DNA of 64,000 nucleotides from Actinacidiphila glaucinigra (GTDB lineage Bacteria > Actinomycetota > Actinomycetes > Streptomycetales > Streptomycetaceae): positions 62,001-126,000 of the forward strand of contig NZ_FZOF01000020.1 in the NCBI RefSeq assembly GCF_900188405.1, in the 5' to 3' direction. The notes under the pieces were generated by a model. The model did not search any database, was not told the DNA's origin, and saw only the letters and a list, made by a program, of their open reading frames with translations. This document shows, piece by piece, positions 8,503-16,703 of the stretch. Both the position numbers and the translations under genes were made by a program. The first letter of the stretch is position 1; each line of letters starts with the position of its first letter.

Positions 8503-8867
8503 CGGGCGGCTCCGCCGGCCGACTCCGTCTGCTGCCGTACGCGCCGCGCCAGCGGGTCCACCGACCGCCGCGCGCTGCGCTCGTACCAGCGGACCGCCGC
8601 GAAGGTGACGGCGAGCTGCGACAGCCCCATCAGGGTGCCCAGCGTGAGTTCCCCGGCGACCCGCGTGCCCATCGTGTCCCGGGCGAGGACGGAGAGCAGG
8701 AGGAAGAGCACGAAGTAGCCGAGCGCGGTGAGCGCCGAGACCCGCCGCAGCAGCCGGTAGGCCGAGCGCAGCCGTCGGAGCTCGGTGGGCCGCACCGGTG
8801 GTCGCGGTGGTGGTGCCGCCGGTGGCGGTGGTTGCCAGTGGTGCCAGGTGTCGCCGTAGTACGTCAT
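8499..8867 (-). CDS. DUF485 membrane protein paired with the symporter
   Basis: A 122-residue protein starting at ATG 8867. A proline-rich cytoplasmic N-terminus is followed by two transmembrane helices (ALTALGYFVLFLLLSVL, then a second around LGTLMGLSQLAVTFAAVRWY), matching DUF485 (YjcH type). It is translationally coupled to the symporter by a 4-bp overlap. DUF485 proteins almost always accompany ActP-like symporters; their biochemical role is not settled. Confidence 0.85.
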   Translation of the reverse strand: MTYYGDTWHHWQPPPPAAPPPRPPVRPTELRRLRSAYRLLRRVSALTALGYFVLFLLLSVLARDTMGTRVAGELTLGTLMGLSQLAVTFAAVRWYERSARRSVDPLARRVRQQTESAGGAAR

Positions 8868-9377
8868 CGCGCGGTCTCCAAGCGGCTTGCGTGGCCAGGG
8901 TGTTCGGGCGCGGTGGAGGGACGGGGCAAGGTTCGGCCGGTACGCCCCGGGCGTCGGTGCCCCGGGGTGGCCGCACGATACCGACTGGTCGGCATGTCGG
9001 GAAGAGGTGCTGCAGGTCACGGTTGAGGCACCGCCCCGCGGGGGCCCGCCCCGGCCCTGGTCCGGCGGCCGGTGGGGCGGCAACCGCCCCTTGCCGACGG
9101 CGGTTTCGTGGGGCGGGTGAGGGCCCCGGGGCACAGGCGGATTGACGGGGGAACACCGCGCGGCGGGCCCGGCCTTGTGCGCGGGTGGGCGGCGGCCGAC
9201 TGCGGGATGCCGCAGCCGGATCGGGGGCCGCCCGGTCGCTTTGTCGGGCCCGGGATCGGCCCCTGTGGCCGGCAACAGCGGCCGCTCGCACAGGAGCTGA
9301 ACGCCGTCCCGCCCTCGGCCGGGCCGAACCGCCGCCCGCGCGCCGAAGCCCCCGTGGCGTCCGGGCGGGCGACGGCC
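8868..9377. other. Intergenic region with the DUF485/symporter promoter
   Basis: A gap of 510 bp on the promoter side of the DUF485 gene. The only clear signal is a TetR-type palindrome at 8979-8994 beside a TATCGT -10 candidate reading leftward. The remaining roughly 370 bp toward 9377 is very GC-rich with short imperfect repeats, and I see no supported gene there. Confidence 0.5.
8975..9003 (-). promoter_or_regulatory. Promoter and operator-like palindrome for the DUF485/symporter operon
   Basis: Read on the minus strand, TTCCCG (9003-8998) and TATCGT (8980-8975) are 17 bp apart. The spacer contains CCGAC-TG-GTCGG (8981-8992), the kind of short palindrome bound by TetR regulators. An operator inside the spacer would give direct repression. 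The regulator is not identified. Confidence 0.45.
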
Positions 9378-11870
9378 TCAGCCGGAGGGATCGGTGTGCG
9401 GGGGGTGCACCGGCACCTCGCACCACACCTGCTTGCCGCCGCTGAGCGGCATCGTGCCCCAGGCGGCGGACATGGCCTCGACGAGGAGGATGCCTCGGCC
9501 GCCGGTGTCGTGCCAGTTGATGATCGCCGGTTTGACCGGTGTCCGCGGCGAGCCGTCGCCGACGGCGATCCGCAGCCGGTCGCCGGTGAGCGTGAGATCC
9601 AGCCGGACCTGGCCCTCGGTGTGCACCAGGGCGTTGGTCACCAGCTCAGAGACGACCAGCAGCACCGTGTCGGCCGCCTCGCCGAGCCCCCACGCGCGCA
9701 GGGTGCGGGCGGTGAAGCGGCGGGCGTGCGAGGCGGCGTCGGGGAGCCGCCACACCGTCCAGCTCTCGCGCACGGGCTTGACGGCCATGCCGTCGTAGCG
9801 CATGAGCAGCAGCGCCACGTCGTCACTGCGGGTGGCGGCGCTGAGCAGGGCGTCGGCCATGCGGCCCAGGTGGGAGGGATCGGCCTCGGACAGCTCGCGC
9901 GACATCCTCTGCATGCCCTCGTCCAGGGGGAGTTCGGCGGACTCCACCAGGCCGTCCGTGGTGAGCGCGAGGACCGAGCCGATCTGCAGCCGCAGCGGGA
10001 TCAGCGGGAAGTCCGCGTCGTCGACGACGCCCAGCGGGGGCCCGCCGTCGCCCTCCACGGTCCGCGTGCCGCCGTCGGGCAGCCGCAGCACCGGGGGCAG
10101 GTGACCGGCGCGCACGCACCAGGCGCTGCCCTCCTCCATGTCGATGCTGACGTAGCAGCAGGTCGCGAAGAGGTCGGTCTCCATACCCACGAGCAGGCGG
10201 TTGGCATGCGAGACGACGACGTCGGGGGAGTGGCCCTCCACGGCGTACGCGCGGATCGCGGTGCGCATCTGGCCCATGAGCGTGGCCGCCCCGGCATTGT
10301 GGCCCTGGACGTCGCCGATGACCAGGGCGACGTGGTGGTCGTGCAGGGGTATGACGTCGTACCAGTCGCCGCCGACCTCCAGCCCGCCGGTCGTCGGCAG
10401 GTACCGGGCGACCGCGACGCCGCCCGGCAGCACCGGGAGCCGGCGCGGCAGAAGGGTGCGCTGGAGGGTGCCCACCAGTTCGTGCTCGGCGTCGAAGGCC
10501 CTCACGCGCACCAGCGCCTGGCCGACCAGGCCGGCCGCGGCGGTCAGCACGGCCCGCTCGTCCGCGCCGAACTCGTGGGGCTCGTCCCAGCCGATGATGC
10601 AGCATCCGACGACCCCGCCGGCCGCGGGCAGCGGCAGCACCGCGAGGCCGCCGGGGCCGACCCCGGCCAGCGTGGACTCCAGCGGCGCCCCGGCCGGCCA
10701 GAAGCCGACCCGGCCCTCGCGGAGCGCGGTCGCGAGTGTGGGCATGGCCCGGGTCGGCGCGTCCGGCCATTCCGAACGCCATTCGGTGCGCCACACCTCC
10801 GGCCACGCCGAGGGGTCCGCCGGGTCGAGGACGGTGACCACCAGCCGGTCGTTCTCCAGTTCGGCGAGCGCGATCCGGTCGGCGTTCAGCGGGCGGCGCA
10901 GCGAGGTCACCACCACCGTGCTGACGTCGCGCACGGTCGAGGCGTTGGCCAGGTCGGCGGCGAGCTGCTGCACCCGGCCCACGTCGTTGACCCCGGCCCG
11001 CATCCGCGAGGCGTCGCCGACCGTGCCCAGCAGCCGTACGGGACGGCCGTCCGGGGCGAACAGCACCCGCCCGCGCAGCCGCAGCCAGCGCAGCTCCCCG
11101 GAGGGCCGGCGGATGCGGAACTCCAGCTCGCGGTCGCCGGTGGCCATGTGCCCGGCCTCCACCACCGACATCAGCGCGGGCAGGTCCTCGGGGACGGTCA
11201 GCGCGAGCAGGGTCTCCACCCGGCCGTCGAAGCCGGCGGGTTCCAGGCCGAACAGGGCGAGCACGTCGTCGCCGACGTTGATCCAGCCGGTGTCCATGTC
11301 GAGGGTGAATCCGGTGGCCCGCGACTCCGCCCCGGCCACCGGATCGGTGTCGGCGCACGCGTCACCGGGCGTGGGGCCGGGATGGCCGATCGCGGTGGCG
11401 AACAGTTCGAGGCTCTGCCGGTCCTCGGCGTCGAAGCCGCCGGGCCGGTCGGTGACCGCCACGAGACAGCCGACGCACACGTGGTCCGCCCGCAGCGGCA
11501 GGGCGGTCAGCGAGACCTCCGGCGTCTCCGACGCCCCGTTCCCCACCAGCCGGGCGACCTCCGCGGGCCCCGCGCTCACCACGCGGTCCTGGCGCACGGC
11601 GACGGCCATGGGGGAACCGCCGTCCGTCGCGTAGCTCTGGCGCAGCCCGTGCAGGACGCGCGGCACCCCGGCCGACGCGACCAGGCACAACTGCCCGCCG
11701 GTCTCCGAGGGCGCGTACACCGCGACGTGGGTCGCACCGGTGAAGACCAGAGCCTGTTCGATGACGGATCGCAGGCGGGCGGACTGGCCAAGGTCGGATC
11801 GGAGCGATTTGAGCGCGAGCTCGGCGGACAGCGCCCGAACTCTGCGTCCTTTCGCGCCGTCGCTGACCAC
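9378..11870 (-). CDS. GAF/PAS PP2C-type phosphatase with C-terminal kinase-like ATPase domain (RsbU-like)
   Basis: About 830 residues. I start at GTG 11870, because family-like sequence begins there and GGAGG lies upstream; an ATG at 11939 would add 23 poorly conserved residues. In order: an N-terminal GAF domain, a second sensor segment, a PAS domain (about residues 235-330, WINVGDDVLALFGLEPAGF), another GAF, a SpoIIE/PP2C phosphatase domain (VGGDWYDVIPL and VIGDVQGHNAGAA carry metal-binding Asp residues), then a HATPase_c domain ending near GGRGILLVEAMS. The fusion joins an RsbU-like anti-anti-sigma phosphatase to an RsbW-like anti-sigma kinase, a layout common in Streptomyces. Its partner sigma factor is not visible here. 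Confidence 0.85.
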   Translation of the reverse strand: MVSDGAKGRRVRALSAELALKSLRSDLGQSARLRSVIEQALVFTGATHVAVYAPSETGGQLCLVASAGVPRVLHGLRQSYATDGGSPMAVAVRQDRVVSAGPAEVARLVGNGASETPEVSLTALPLRADHVCVGCLVAVTDRPGGFDAEDRQSLELFATAIGHPGPTPGDACADTDPVAGAESRATGFTLDMDTGWINVGDDVLALFGLEPAGFDGRVETLLALTVPEDLPALMSVVEAGHMATGDRELEFRIRRPSGELRWLRLRGRVLFAPDGRPVRLLGTVGDASRMRAGVNDVGRVQQLAADLANASTVRDVSTVVVTSLRRPLNADRIALAELENDRLVVTVLDPADPSAWPEVWRTEWRSEWPDAPTRAMPTLATALREGRVGFWPAGAPLESTLAGVGPGGLAVLPLPAAGGVVGCCIIGWDEPHEFGADERAVLTAAAGLVGQALVRVRAFDAEHELVGTLQRTLLPRRLPVLPGGVAVARYLPTTGGLEVGGDWYDVIPLHDHHVALVIGDVQGHNAGAATLMGQMRTAIRAYAVEGHSPDVVVSHANRLLVGMETDLFATCCYVSIDMEEGSAWCVRAGHLPPVLRLPDGGTRTVEGDGGPPLGVVDDADFPLIPLRLQIGSVLALTTDGLVESAELPLDEGMQRMSRELSEADPSHLGRMADALLSAATRSDDVALLLMRYDGMAVKPVRESWTVWRLPDAASHARRFTARTLRAWGLGEAADTVLLVVSELVTNALVHTEGQVRLDLTLTGDRLRIAVGDGSPRTPVKPAIINWHDTGGRGILLVEAMSAAWGTMPLSGGKQVWCEVPVHPPHTDPSG

Positions 11871-12042
11871 GTCGTCATTACACCGCCTCCGGAGCCCCGG
11901 CGCAGCCCGTGTGCAGGGAAACGTCACGGATCGTGACAAGAACGCCGGCCCGGGCCTGCTTCCCCCACGGTCTCGGCCGGCCCCCCGCGCAGGTCAACCA
12001 CGGTCCCGGCGTCGACGGCGCGCGCGGGCGCCGCGACACGGC

Positions 12043-13041
12043 CTAGCGCTGGGGGAAGGTGTACGTGTAGCCGGCCGCGTCGAGCCGGTCGAGCAGGGTC
12101 TCCAGCGCCTGCACGGTCTGGCTCCGGTCGCCGCCGCCGTCGTGCATCAGCACGATGGCGCCGGGCTTCAGCTCGCGGTTCACGGTCGCGAGGATGGCGT
12201 CCGCGCCGGGGCGGCGCCAGTCGTCGGAGTCGACCGTCCAGCCCAGCGGGCGCAGCCCGTGGTCGGCGGCGATGGCGCGGATCGCGGGGGAGAAGTCGCC
12301 GCCCGGGGCGCGGTAGTACCACAGCGGCGCGTCGGCGGAGGCGCGGGATATCTCGTCGCGGGCGTCGAGGATCTCGTGGCGGTTGTACTCCTGCGACTTG
12401 CCGCTCTGCGCCTCGTCGTGGTGGACGGAGTGGTCGCACAGCCGGTGGCCCGCGGCGGCGATCCGCCGGACCAGGTCGGGGTGGGCCCGGGCGTTGGGGC
12501 CTATCTCGCAGAAGGTGGCCTTGGCGTGGTGCCGGGCGAGCACCTCGAGGACCTTGGGGGTCCACACCGGGTCCGGGCCGTCGTCGAAGGTGAGCGCCAC
12601 CGACCTGCCCGGGGCCTCCACGCCGTGCTGGATCGAGCGCGCGGTCACGGCCGTGCCGCGGTCGGGGGCCTGGACGGCGGTGCCGTGGGCCGCGGTGCCG
12701 CGGGGCGCGTCCGAGCCGTGTGCGGGGGCCTGCGGACGGCCGGTCCCCGGGGCGGTGGGGCCGTGGTGTGCGTTGCCGTGGTGCCCGGTGCCCGCCGCCG
12801 GGGTGCGGGCCGGGCCCGGGGTGCCCGGCGGGGTGGCGTGTCCCGTGGAGGGCGTCGCGGCGGGCGCGGACGAGGGCGCGGACGGCGTGGCAGGCACGGT
12901 CGCAGGGGCGGAGGGCGCCGGGGCGGCGGCGCCGGCGCTGCTCATCATGTGCTCCGTGCCGCAGGCGGCGAGCGCGGCCCCCGCGAGCGTCACCGCCGCG
13001 ACTGCTCCGAGCGCTCGGGTCGCGCGGGTCGTCAGTGCCAC
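12043..13041 (-). CDS. Polysaccharide deacetylase lipoprotein (NodB domain)
   Basis: A 332-residue exported protein. GTG 13041 follows GGAGG with 7-nt spacing, so the upstream frame to 13191 is not used. A lipobox LAAC ends a short signal peptide. A long Ala/Pro/Thr/His-rich linker follows (about residues 30-140). The NodB deacetylase domain has TFDDGPD, HSVHHDE and RAPGG motifs, the usual metal and base residues. It should deacetylate GlcNAc polymers such as chitin or peptidoglycan. The divergently transcribed GH75 chitosanase next door would cleave the chitosan product, a sensible pairing that is inferred. Confidence 0.88.
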   Translation of the reverse strand: MALTTRATRALGAVAAVTLAGAALAACGTEHMMSSAGAAAPAPSAPATVPATPSAPSSAPAATPSTGHATPPGTPGPARTPAAGTGHHGNAHHGPTAPGTGRPQAPAHGSDAPRGTAAHGTAVQAPDRGTAVTARSIQHGVEAPGRSVALTFDDGPDPVWTPKVLEVLARHHAKATFCEIGPNARAHPDLVRRIAAAGHRLCDHSVHHDEAQSGKSQEYNRHEILDARDEISRASADAPLWYYRAPGGDFSPAIRAIAADHGLRPLGWTVDSDDWRRPGADAILATVNRELKPGAIVLMHDGGGDRSQTVQALETLLDRLDAAGYTYTFPQR

Positions 13042-13206
13042 GGTGGTACCTCCAGGGGCCGGCTGCCGCATGCCGGGCATGCGGATCAGCCCCCCACCGT
13101 AGGGGGCGCGCGGCGGCGTGCCCTCGGTCTTTCGGTCATCCTCGGGTCCTTTGCCGGCGGGACCTTGGTCCTCTTGGCATGACTCCGACAAGCTGCCAGG
13201 ATGCGA

Positions 13207-13225
13207 GTTAGGAAAGTTTCCTAAC
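13207..13225. promoter_or_regulatory. 19-bp palindrome before the chitosanase gene, CsnR-type operator
   Basis: GTTAGGAAA-G-TTTCCTAAC is perfectly symmetric and ends 14 nt before the chitosanase start. From memory, the ROK-family repressor CsnR of Streptomyces lividans controls chitosanase genes through a palindrome of this TTAGGAAA/TTTCCTAA type. I infer the same control here. It lies in the divergent region shared with the deacetylase gene. Confidence 0.75.
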
Positions 13226-13239
13226 GGAAGGAATCCCTC

Positions 13240-13944
13240 GTGCGCAAGCGCCTCGCACTCGCCACCGCCGGTGCCGCAGCCACCCTGCTGGCCGCCCTCC
13301 TCACCCCGGCCGCCGGCGCGGCCGGCACCGCCGGAACCTCCCCCCGCAGCCCGCAGGAGGGCTCCGTCACCGCCGCCCAGTTACTGGCCAAGGTGGGCGG
13401 CTGCAGCCAGATCTCCAACGGCAGGTACCGCACCGACGAGGAGACCACCGCCACCGTCCCGGTCTGCGGTGCCAACGGCGCCGTGTTCTGGAAGGCCGAC
13501 ATGGACATCGACTGCGACGGCCAGGTCACCGCCCAGTGCAACTGGGACACCGACCCCTGGTTCCAGGACGACACGGCCTTCCACCAGTCGGACGGCCGCC
13601 CGCTCAACTCCGAGACGCTCCCCTACGTCGTCGTCCCCAGCCCCAGCGGCACCTGGGACTACCGCGGCGCCGGCATCAAGGGCGGCGGCGTCGTCGCCGT
13701 CGTGTACGGCGGCCGGGTCGAGTACGCCGTCGTCGGCGACACCGGACCCACCGCGATCATCGGCGAGGCCTCCTACGCCACCGCTCAGGCCCTCGGCATC
13801 GACCCCGACCCCGAGACCGGCGGAGCGGAGACCGGCGTGACGTACATCCTCTTCAAGAACTCCTCCGTCTCGCCGATCGAGAGCCACGCCAAGGCGGTCT
13901 CCGTAGGCGACGCCCTCGCCCGCCAGTTCCTGGCGAACAACTGA
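13240..13944 (+). CDS. Secreted GH75-type chitosanase
   Basis: A 234-residue secreted enzyme; GTG 13240 follows GGAAGGAA. Residues 1-27 form a Sec signal peptide (MRKRLALATAG, cleavage after AGA-like residues). The mature protein has the GH75 pattern: an N-terminal KVGGCSQISNGRY, the acidic centre ADMDIDCDG, the aromatic DTDPWFQDDTAFHQ, and the C-terminal VVGDTGPTAIIGEASY and VTYILFKNS. GH75 enzymes cut chitosan endolytically with inversion. The likely CsnR-type operator upstream and the deacetylase partner support chitosan use. Confidence 0.85.
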   Translation: MRKRLALATAGAAATLLAALLTPAAGAAGTAGTSPRSPQEGSVTAAQLLAKVGGCSQISNGRYRTDEETTATVPVCGANGAVFWKADMDIDCDGQVTAQCNWDTDPWFQDDTAFHQSDGRPLNSETLPYVVVPSPSGTWDYRGAGIKGGGVVAVVYGGRVEYAVVGDTGPTAIIGEASYATAQALGIDPDPETGGAETGVTYILFKNSSVSPIESHAKAVSVGDALARQFLANN

Positions 13945-14098
13945 CCCGCCGTCGACCCGGACGTACACCGGGCGGCCGATGCGACGCGGCGCACGCCCCC
14001 TCCGTGTTGCGCGGCCGCCCCCGGGGCCTGATCGTGGGCCAAGGGACACTCCGGCCCGCCCGAGCTTCCGCACCGTGGTCCACCCAGGGGGTCGCCGC

Positions 14099-15499
14099 AT
14101 GAGCACACACTTTGACGTCGTCGTCCTGGGCGCGGGTCCCGGCGGGTACGTCGCCGCGATCAGGGCCGCCCAGCTGGGACTGCGCACGGCGATCGTCGAG
14201 GAGCGCTACTGGGGCGGAGTCTGCCTCAACGTCGGGTGCATCCCCTCCAAGGCCCTGCTGCGCAACGCGGAACTGGCCCACATCTTCACCAAGGAGGCCA
14301 AGACCTTCGGCATCCGGGTGAACGGCGAGGTCGCCTTCGACTACCGCGAGGCCTTCGCGCGCAGCCGCAAGGTCGCCGACGGCCGCGTCAGGGGCGTCCA
14401 CTTCCTGATGAAGAAGAACGACATCACGAAGTTCGAGGGCCACGGCACCTTCACCGACGACCACACCCTCCACGTCGGGCTGGGCACCGGCGGCAGCGAG
14501 ACCGTCACCTTCGACCACTGCATCATCGCCACCGGCGCCACCACCCGGCTGCTCCCCGGCACCTCGCTTAGCGAGCGGGTCGTGACGTACGAGGAGCAGA
14601 TCATGACGGACACGCTCCCGGGGAGCATGCTCATCGCGGGCGCCGGCGCGATCGGCGTGGAGTTCGCGTACGTCCTGCACAACTACGGGGTGAAGGTGAC
14701 CCTCGTGGAGTTCCTCGACCGGATCGTGCCGCTGGAGGACGAGGAGGTCTCGGCCGAACTCTCCCGCCAGTACCGCAAGCTGGGCATCGACGTGCTCACC
14801 TCGACCCGGGTGGAGGCGATCAACGACGCCGGCGACTCGGTGAAGGTCATGGTGACCACCGGCGGCCAGCGGCAGACGCTCCAGGCGGACAAGGTGCTCC
14901 AGGCGATCGGCTTCCAGCCGCGGATCTCCGGCTACGGCCTGGAGCAGACCGGGGTCCGGCTCACCGAGCGCGGCGCCGTCGACATCGACGAGTTCTGCCG
15001 GACCAGCGTCCCGCACATCTACGCCATCGGCGACGTCACCGCGAAACTGATGCTCGCGCACGCCGCCGAGGCCATGGGCGTGGTCGCCGCCGAGACCATC
15101 GCGGAGGCCGAGACCATGTCGCTCGACTACGTGATGATCCCGCGCGTCACCTTCTGCCAGCCGCAGATCGCCAGCTTCGGGTGGACGGAGGCACAGGCCC
15201 GCGAGCGCGGCTTCGACGTGCGCGTGGCCAAGTTCCCCTTCACCGCCAACGGCAAGGCGCACGGCCTCGGCGACGCGAGCGGCTTCGTGAAGCTCATCAG
15301 CGACGCGAAGTACGGCGAGATCCTGGGCGGCCACCTGATCGGCCCCGAGGTCACCGAGCTGCTGCCGGAGCTGACGCTCGCCCAGAAGTGGGACCTCACG
15401 GCGGCCGAACTGGCTCGCAACGTCCACGGCCACCCGACGCTCAGCGAGGCAGTCCAGGAGGCGGTCCACGGCCTCGCCGGCCACATGATCAACTTCTGA
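14099..15499 (+). CDS. lpdA: Dihydrolipoyl dehydrogenase (E3)
   Basis: A 466-residue flavoprotein that reoxidises dihydrolipoamide with NAD in 2-oxoacid dehydrogenase or glycine cleavage complexes. ATG 14099 begins the FAD Rossmann motif VVVLGAGPGGYVAA. The redox disulfide is in GGVCLNVGCIPSKALL (CX4C). The NAD motif is IAGAGAIGVE (about residue 180). A second FAD motif YAIGDVT (about 305) and the C-terminal HGHPTLSEAV with the catalytic His/Glu complete the fold. No lipoyl-complex genes lie nearby, so it is a stand-alone copy. Confidence 0.93.
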   Translation: MSTHFDVVVLGAGPGGYVAAIRAAQLGLRTAIVEERYWGGVCLNVGCIPSKALLRNAELAHIFTKEAKTFGIRVNGEVAFDYREAFARSRKVADGRVRGVHFLMKKNDITKFEGHGTFTDDHTLHVGLGTGGSETVTFDHCIIATGATTRLLPGTSLSERVVTYEEQIMTDTLPGSMLIAGAGAIGVEFAYVLHNYGVKVTLVEFLDRIVPLEDEEVSAELSRQYRKLGIDVLTSTRVEAINDAGDSVKVMVTTGGQRQTLQADKVLQAIGFQPRISGYGLEQTGVRLTERGAVDIDEFCRTSVPHIYAIGDVTAKLMLAHAAEAMGVVAAETIAEAETMSLDYVMIPRVTFCQPQIASFGWTEAQARERGFDVRVAKFPFTANGKAHGLGDASGFVKLISDAKYGEILGGHLIGPEVTELLPELTLAQKWDLTAAELARNVHGHPTLSEAVQEAVHGLAGHMINF

Positions 15500-15506
15500 A
15501 CCGCCC

Positions 15507-16022
15507 GGTGGTTCGGCTGTCCCGCCGTCTCGCGCCCTGCGGGCGCAAAGCGGCGGGCTGCGGAGGGGAGGGCGGGGCCTGAGGCCTGTTCCGGCTGTGC
15601 GGGCGGGTGCGCGGCCGGGGTCCAGGCGCCGGAGCGGGTGGGCTCTGCGGCGGCGCGGGTTTCGCTGCCGTCCGCGGGTGCAGATGGCCGCTTCCACGCC
15701 TTCGGTGGGTGTTGGGCGCGCCCGCCGTGACCGGCGTCTGCGGCTGATTCCGGGTGCTGTCGAGCGATGTCGGGGGAATCACGTGCAGACGCCGGTCACG
15801 GCGGGCGCGCCACCCACGGAGGGTGGGCGTGGCCACCGGCCATCTGCACCCGCGGACGGCGACGAGACCGGGACCGTACGAACAACCGGCCCCGCTCCGG
15901 CGCCTGAACCCCAGCCAGCAACCGACCCGCACCCTGCAGACAAGGCCGGGCCCCACCCTCCCCGTCCGCAGCCGGCCGCTGTGCGCCCGGAGGGCGCGAG
16001 ACGGCGGGACAGCCGAACCACC
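15507..16022. repeat. 516-bp imperfect long inverted repeat between convergent genes
   Basis: The arms are 15507-15741 and 15785-16022 with a 43-nt loop. The outermost 30 bp (15507-15536 against 15993-16022) and the innermost 27 bp (15715-15741 against 15785-15811) are perfectly complementary. The part between is an imperfect match with scattered mismatches and small gaps, by eye roughly three quarters identical. It fills almost the whole gap between lpdA (+) and coxG (-). It could end transcription both ways, or be a MITE-like or palindromic relic. Open frames crossing it are not called. Confidence 0.85.
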
Positions 16023-16057
16023 GGCGCCGCCCGCACCCTTGAGCCCGGCCGTACCCG

Positions 16058-16690
16058 TCAGTGGCGGCGGCGCCGCAGGAAGACGACGGCCGCCGCACCG
16101 ACGGCGGCGGCCACCAGCCCCGCCACCGCGGCGCGCTTGGCGACCGGAGCGCCGGCGACCCTGAGCAGGTCGAGGGGCTCGTCCTCGTGGCCGGCCGGTA
16201 CGAGGGGCGCGTCCTTCGCGGCGTCCTCGCCCCCGGCGGGAGCCTGCGGCGCGGCGAGACGTCCGGCGAGGCAGTCGGCGAACTGGCCGATGATGCGGTC
16301 GCCGACCTCCGCCATCACTCCGCGTCCGAACTGCGCGGGCCGGCCGGTCACGGCGAGGTCGGTCGTCACCGAGACGACCGTCGCGCCGTCCTTCTCCGTC
16401 AGCGTGCCGGTCACCGTCGCGCGCGCCGTGCCCTGGCCGCGGACCTCCTTGCCGCGGGCGGCCAGCACCACGCGGTGCGCGGTGCCGTCCCGCTCCTCGA
16501 AGACCGCCGTGCCGCGGTACGTCACCGTCACCGGGCCGACCTTGACCTTCACCGTGCCCCTGACGGTCTCGCCGTCGTACTCCTCCACCGTCGCGCCCGG
16601 CATGCACGGCGCGACGCGCTCGATGTCCAGCAGCGCCCGCCAGGCGTCCGCCACCGGGACGGGGACCCCGAACTCGTGGTGCAGTTCCAT
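16058..16690 (-). CDS. coxG: CoxG-type SRPBCC protein with C-terminal membrane anchor
   Basis: A 210-residue protein; ATG 16690 follows GAGGAGGAG. Residues 1-150 form the CoxG SRPBCC fold (HHEFGVPVPVADAWRALLDIERVAPCMPGATVEEY). A C-terminal hydrophobic helix near 185-203 is followed by RRRRH, a membrane anchor. In aerobic CO dehydrogenase systems CoxG helps recruit the enzyme to the membrane. It is the last gene of the cox operon. Confidence 0.88.
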   Translation of the reverse strand: MELHHEFGVPVPVADAWRALLDIERVAPCMPGATVEEYDGETVRGTVKVKVGPVTVTYRGTAVFEERDGTAHRVVLAARGKEVRGQGTARATVTGTLTEKDGATVVSVTTDLAVTGRPAQFGRGVMAEVGDRIIGQFADCLAGRLAAPQAPAGGEDAAKDAPLVPAGHEDEPLDLLRVAGAPVAKRAAVAGLVAAAVGAAAVVFLRRRRH

Positions 16691-16703
16691 GCTCTCCTCC
16701 TCG

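Noticed and set aside
15489..16607. Long open frames crossing the inverted repeat
   Set aside because: They run through both arms and are only a consequence of high GC; no ribosome-binding site or codon bias supports them.
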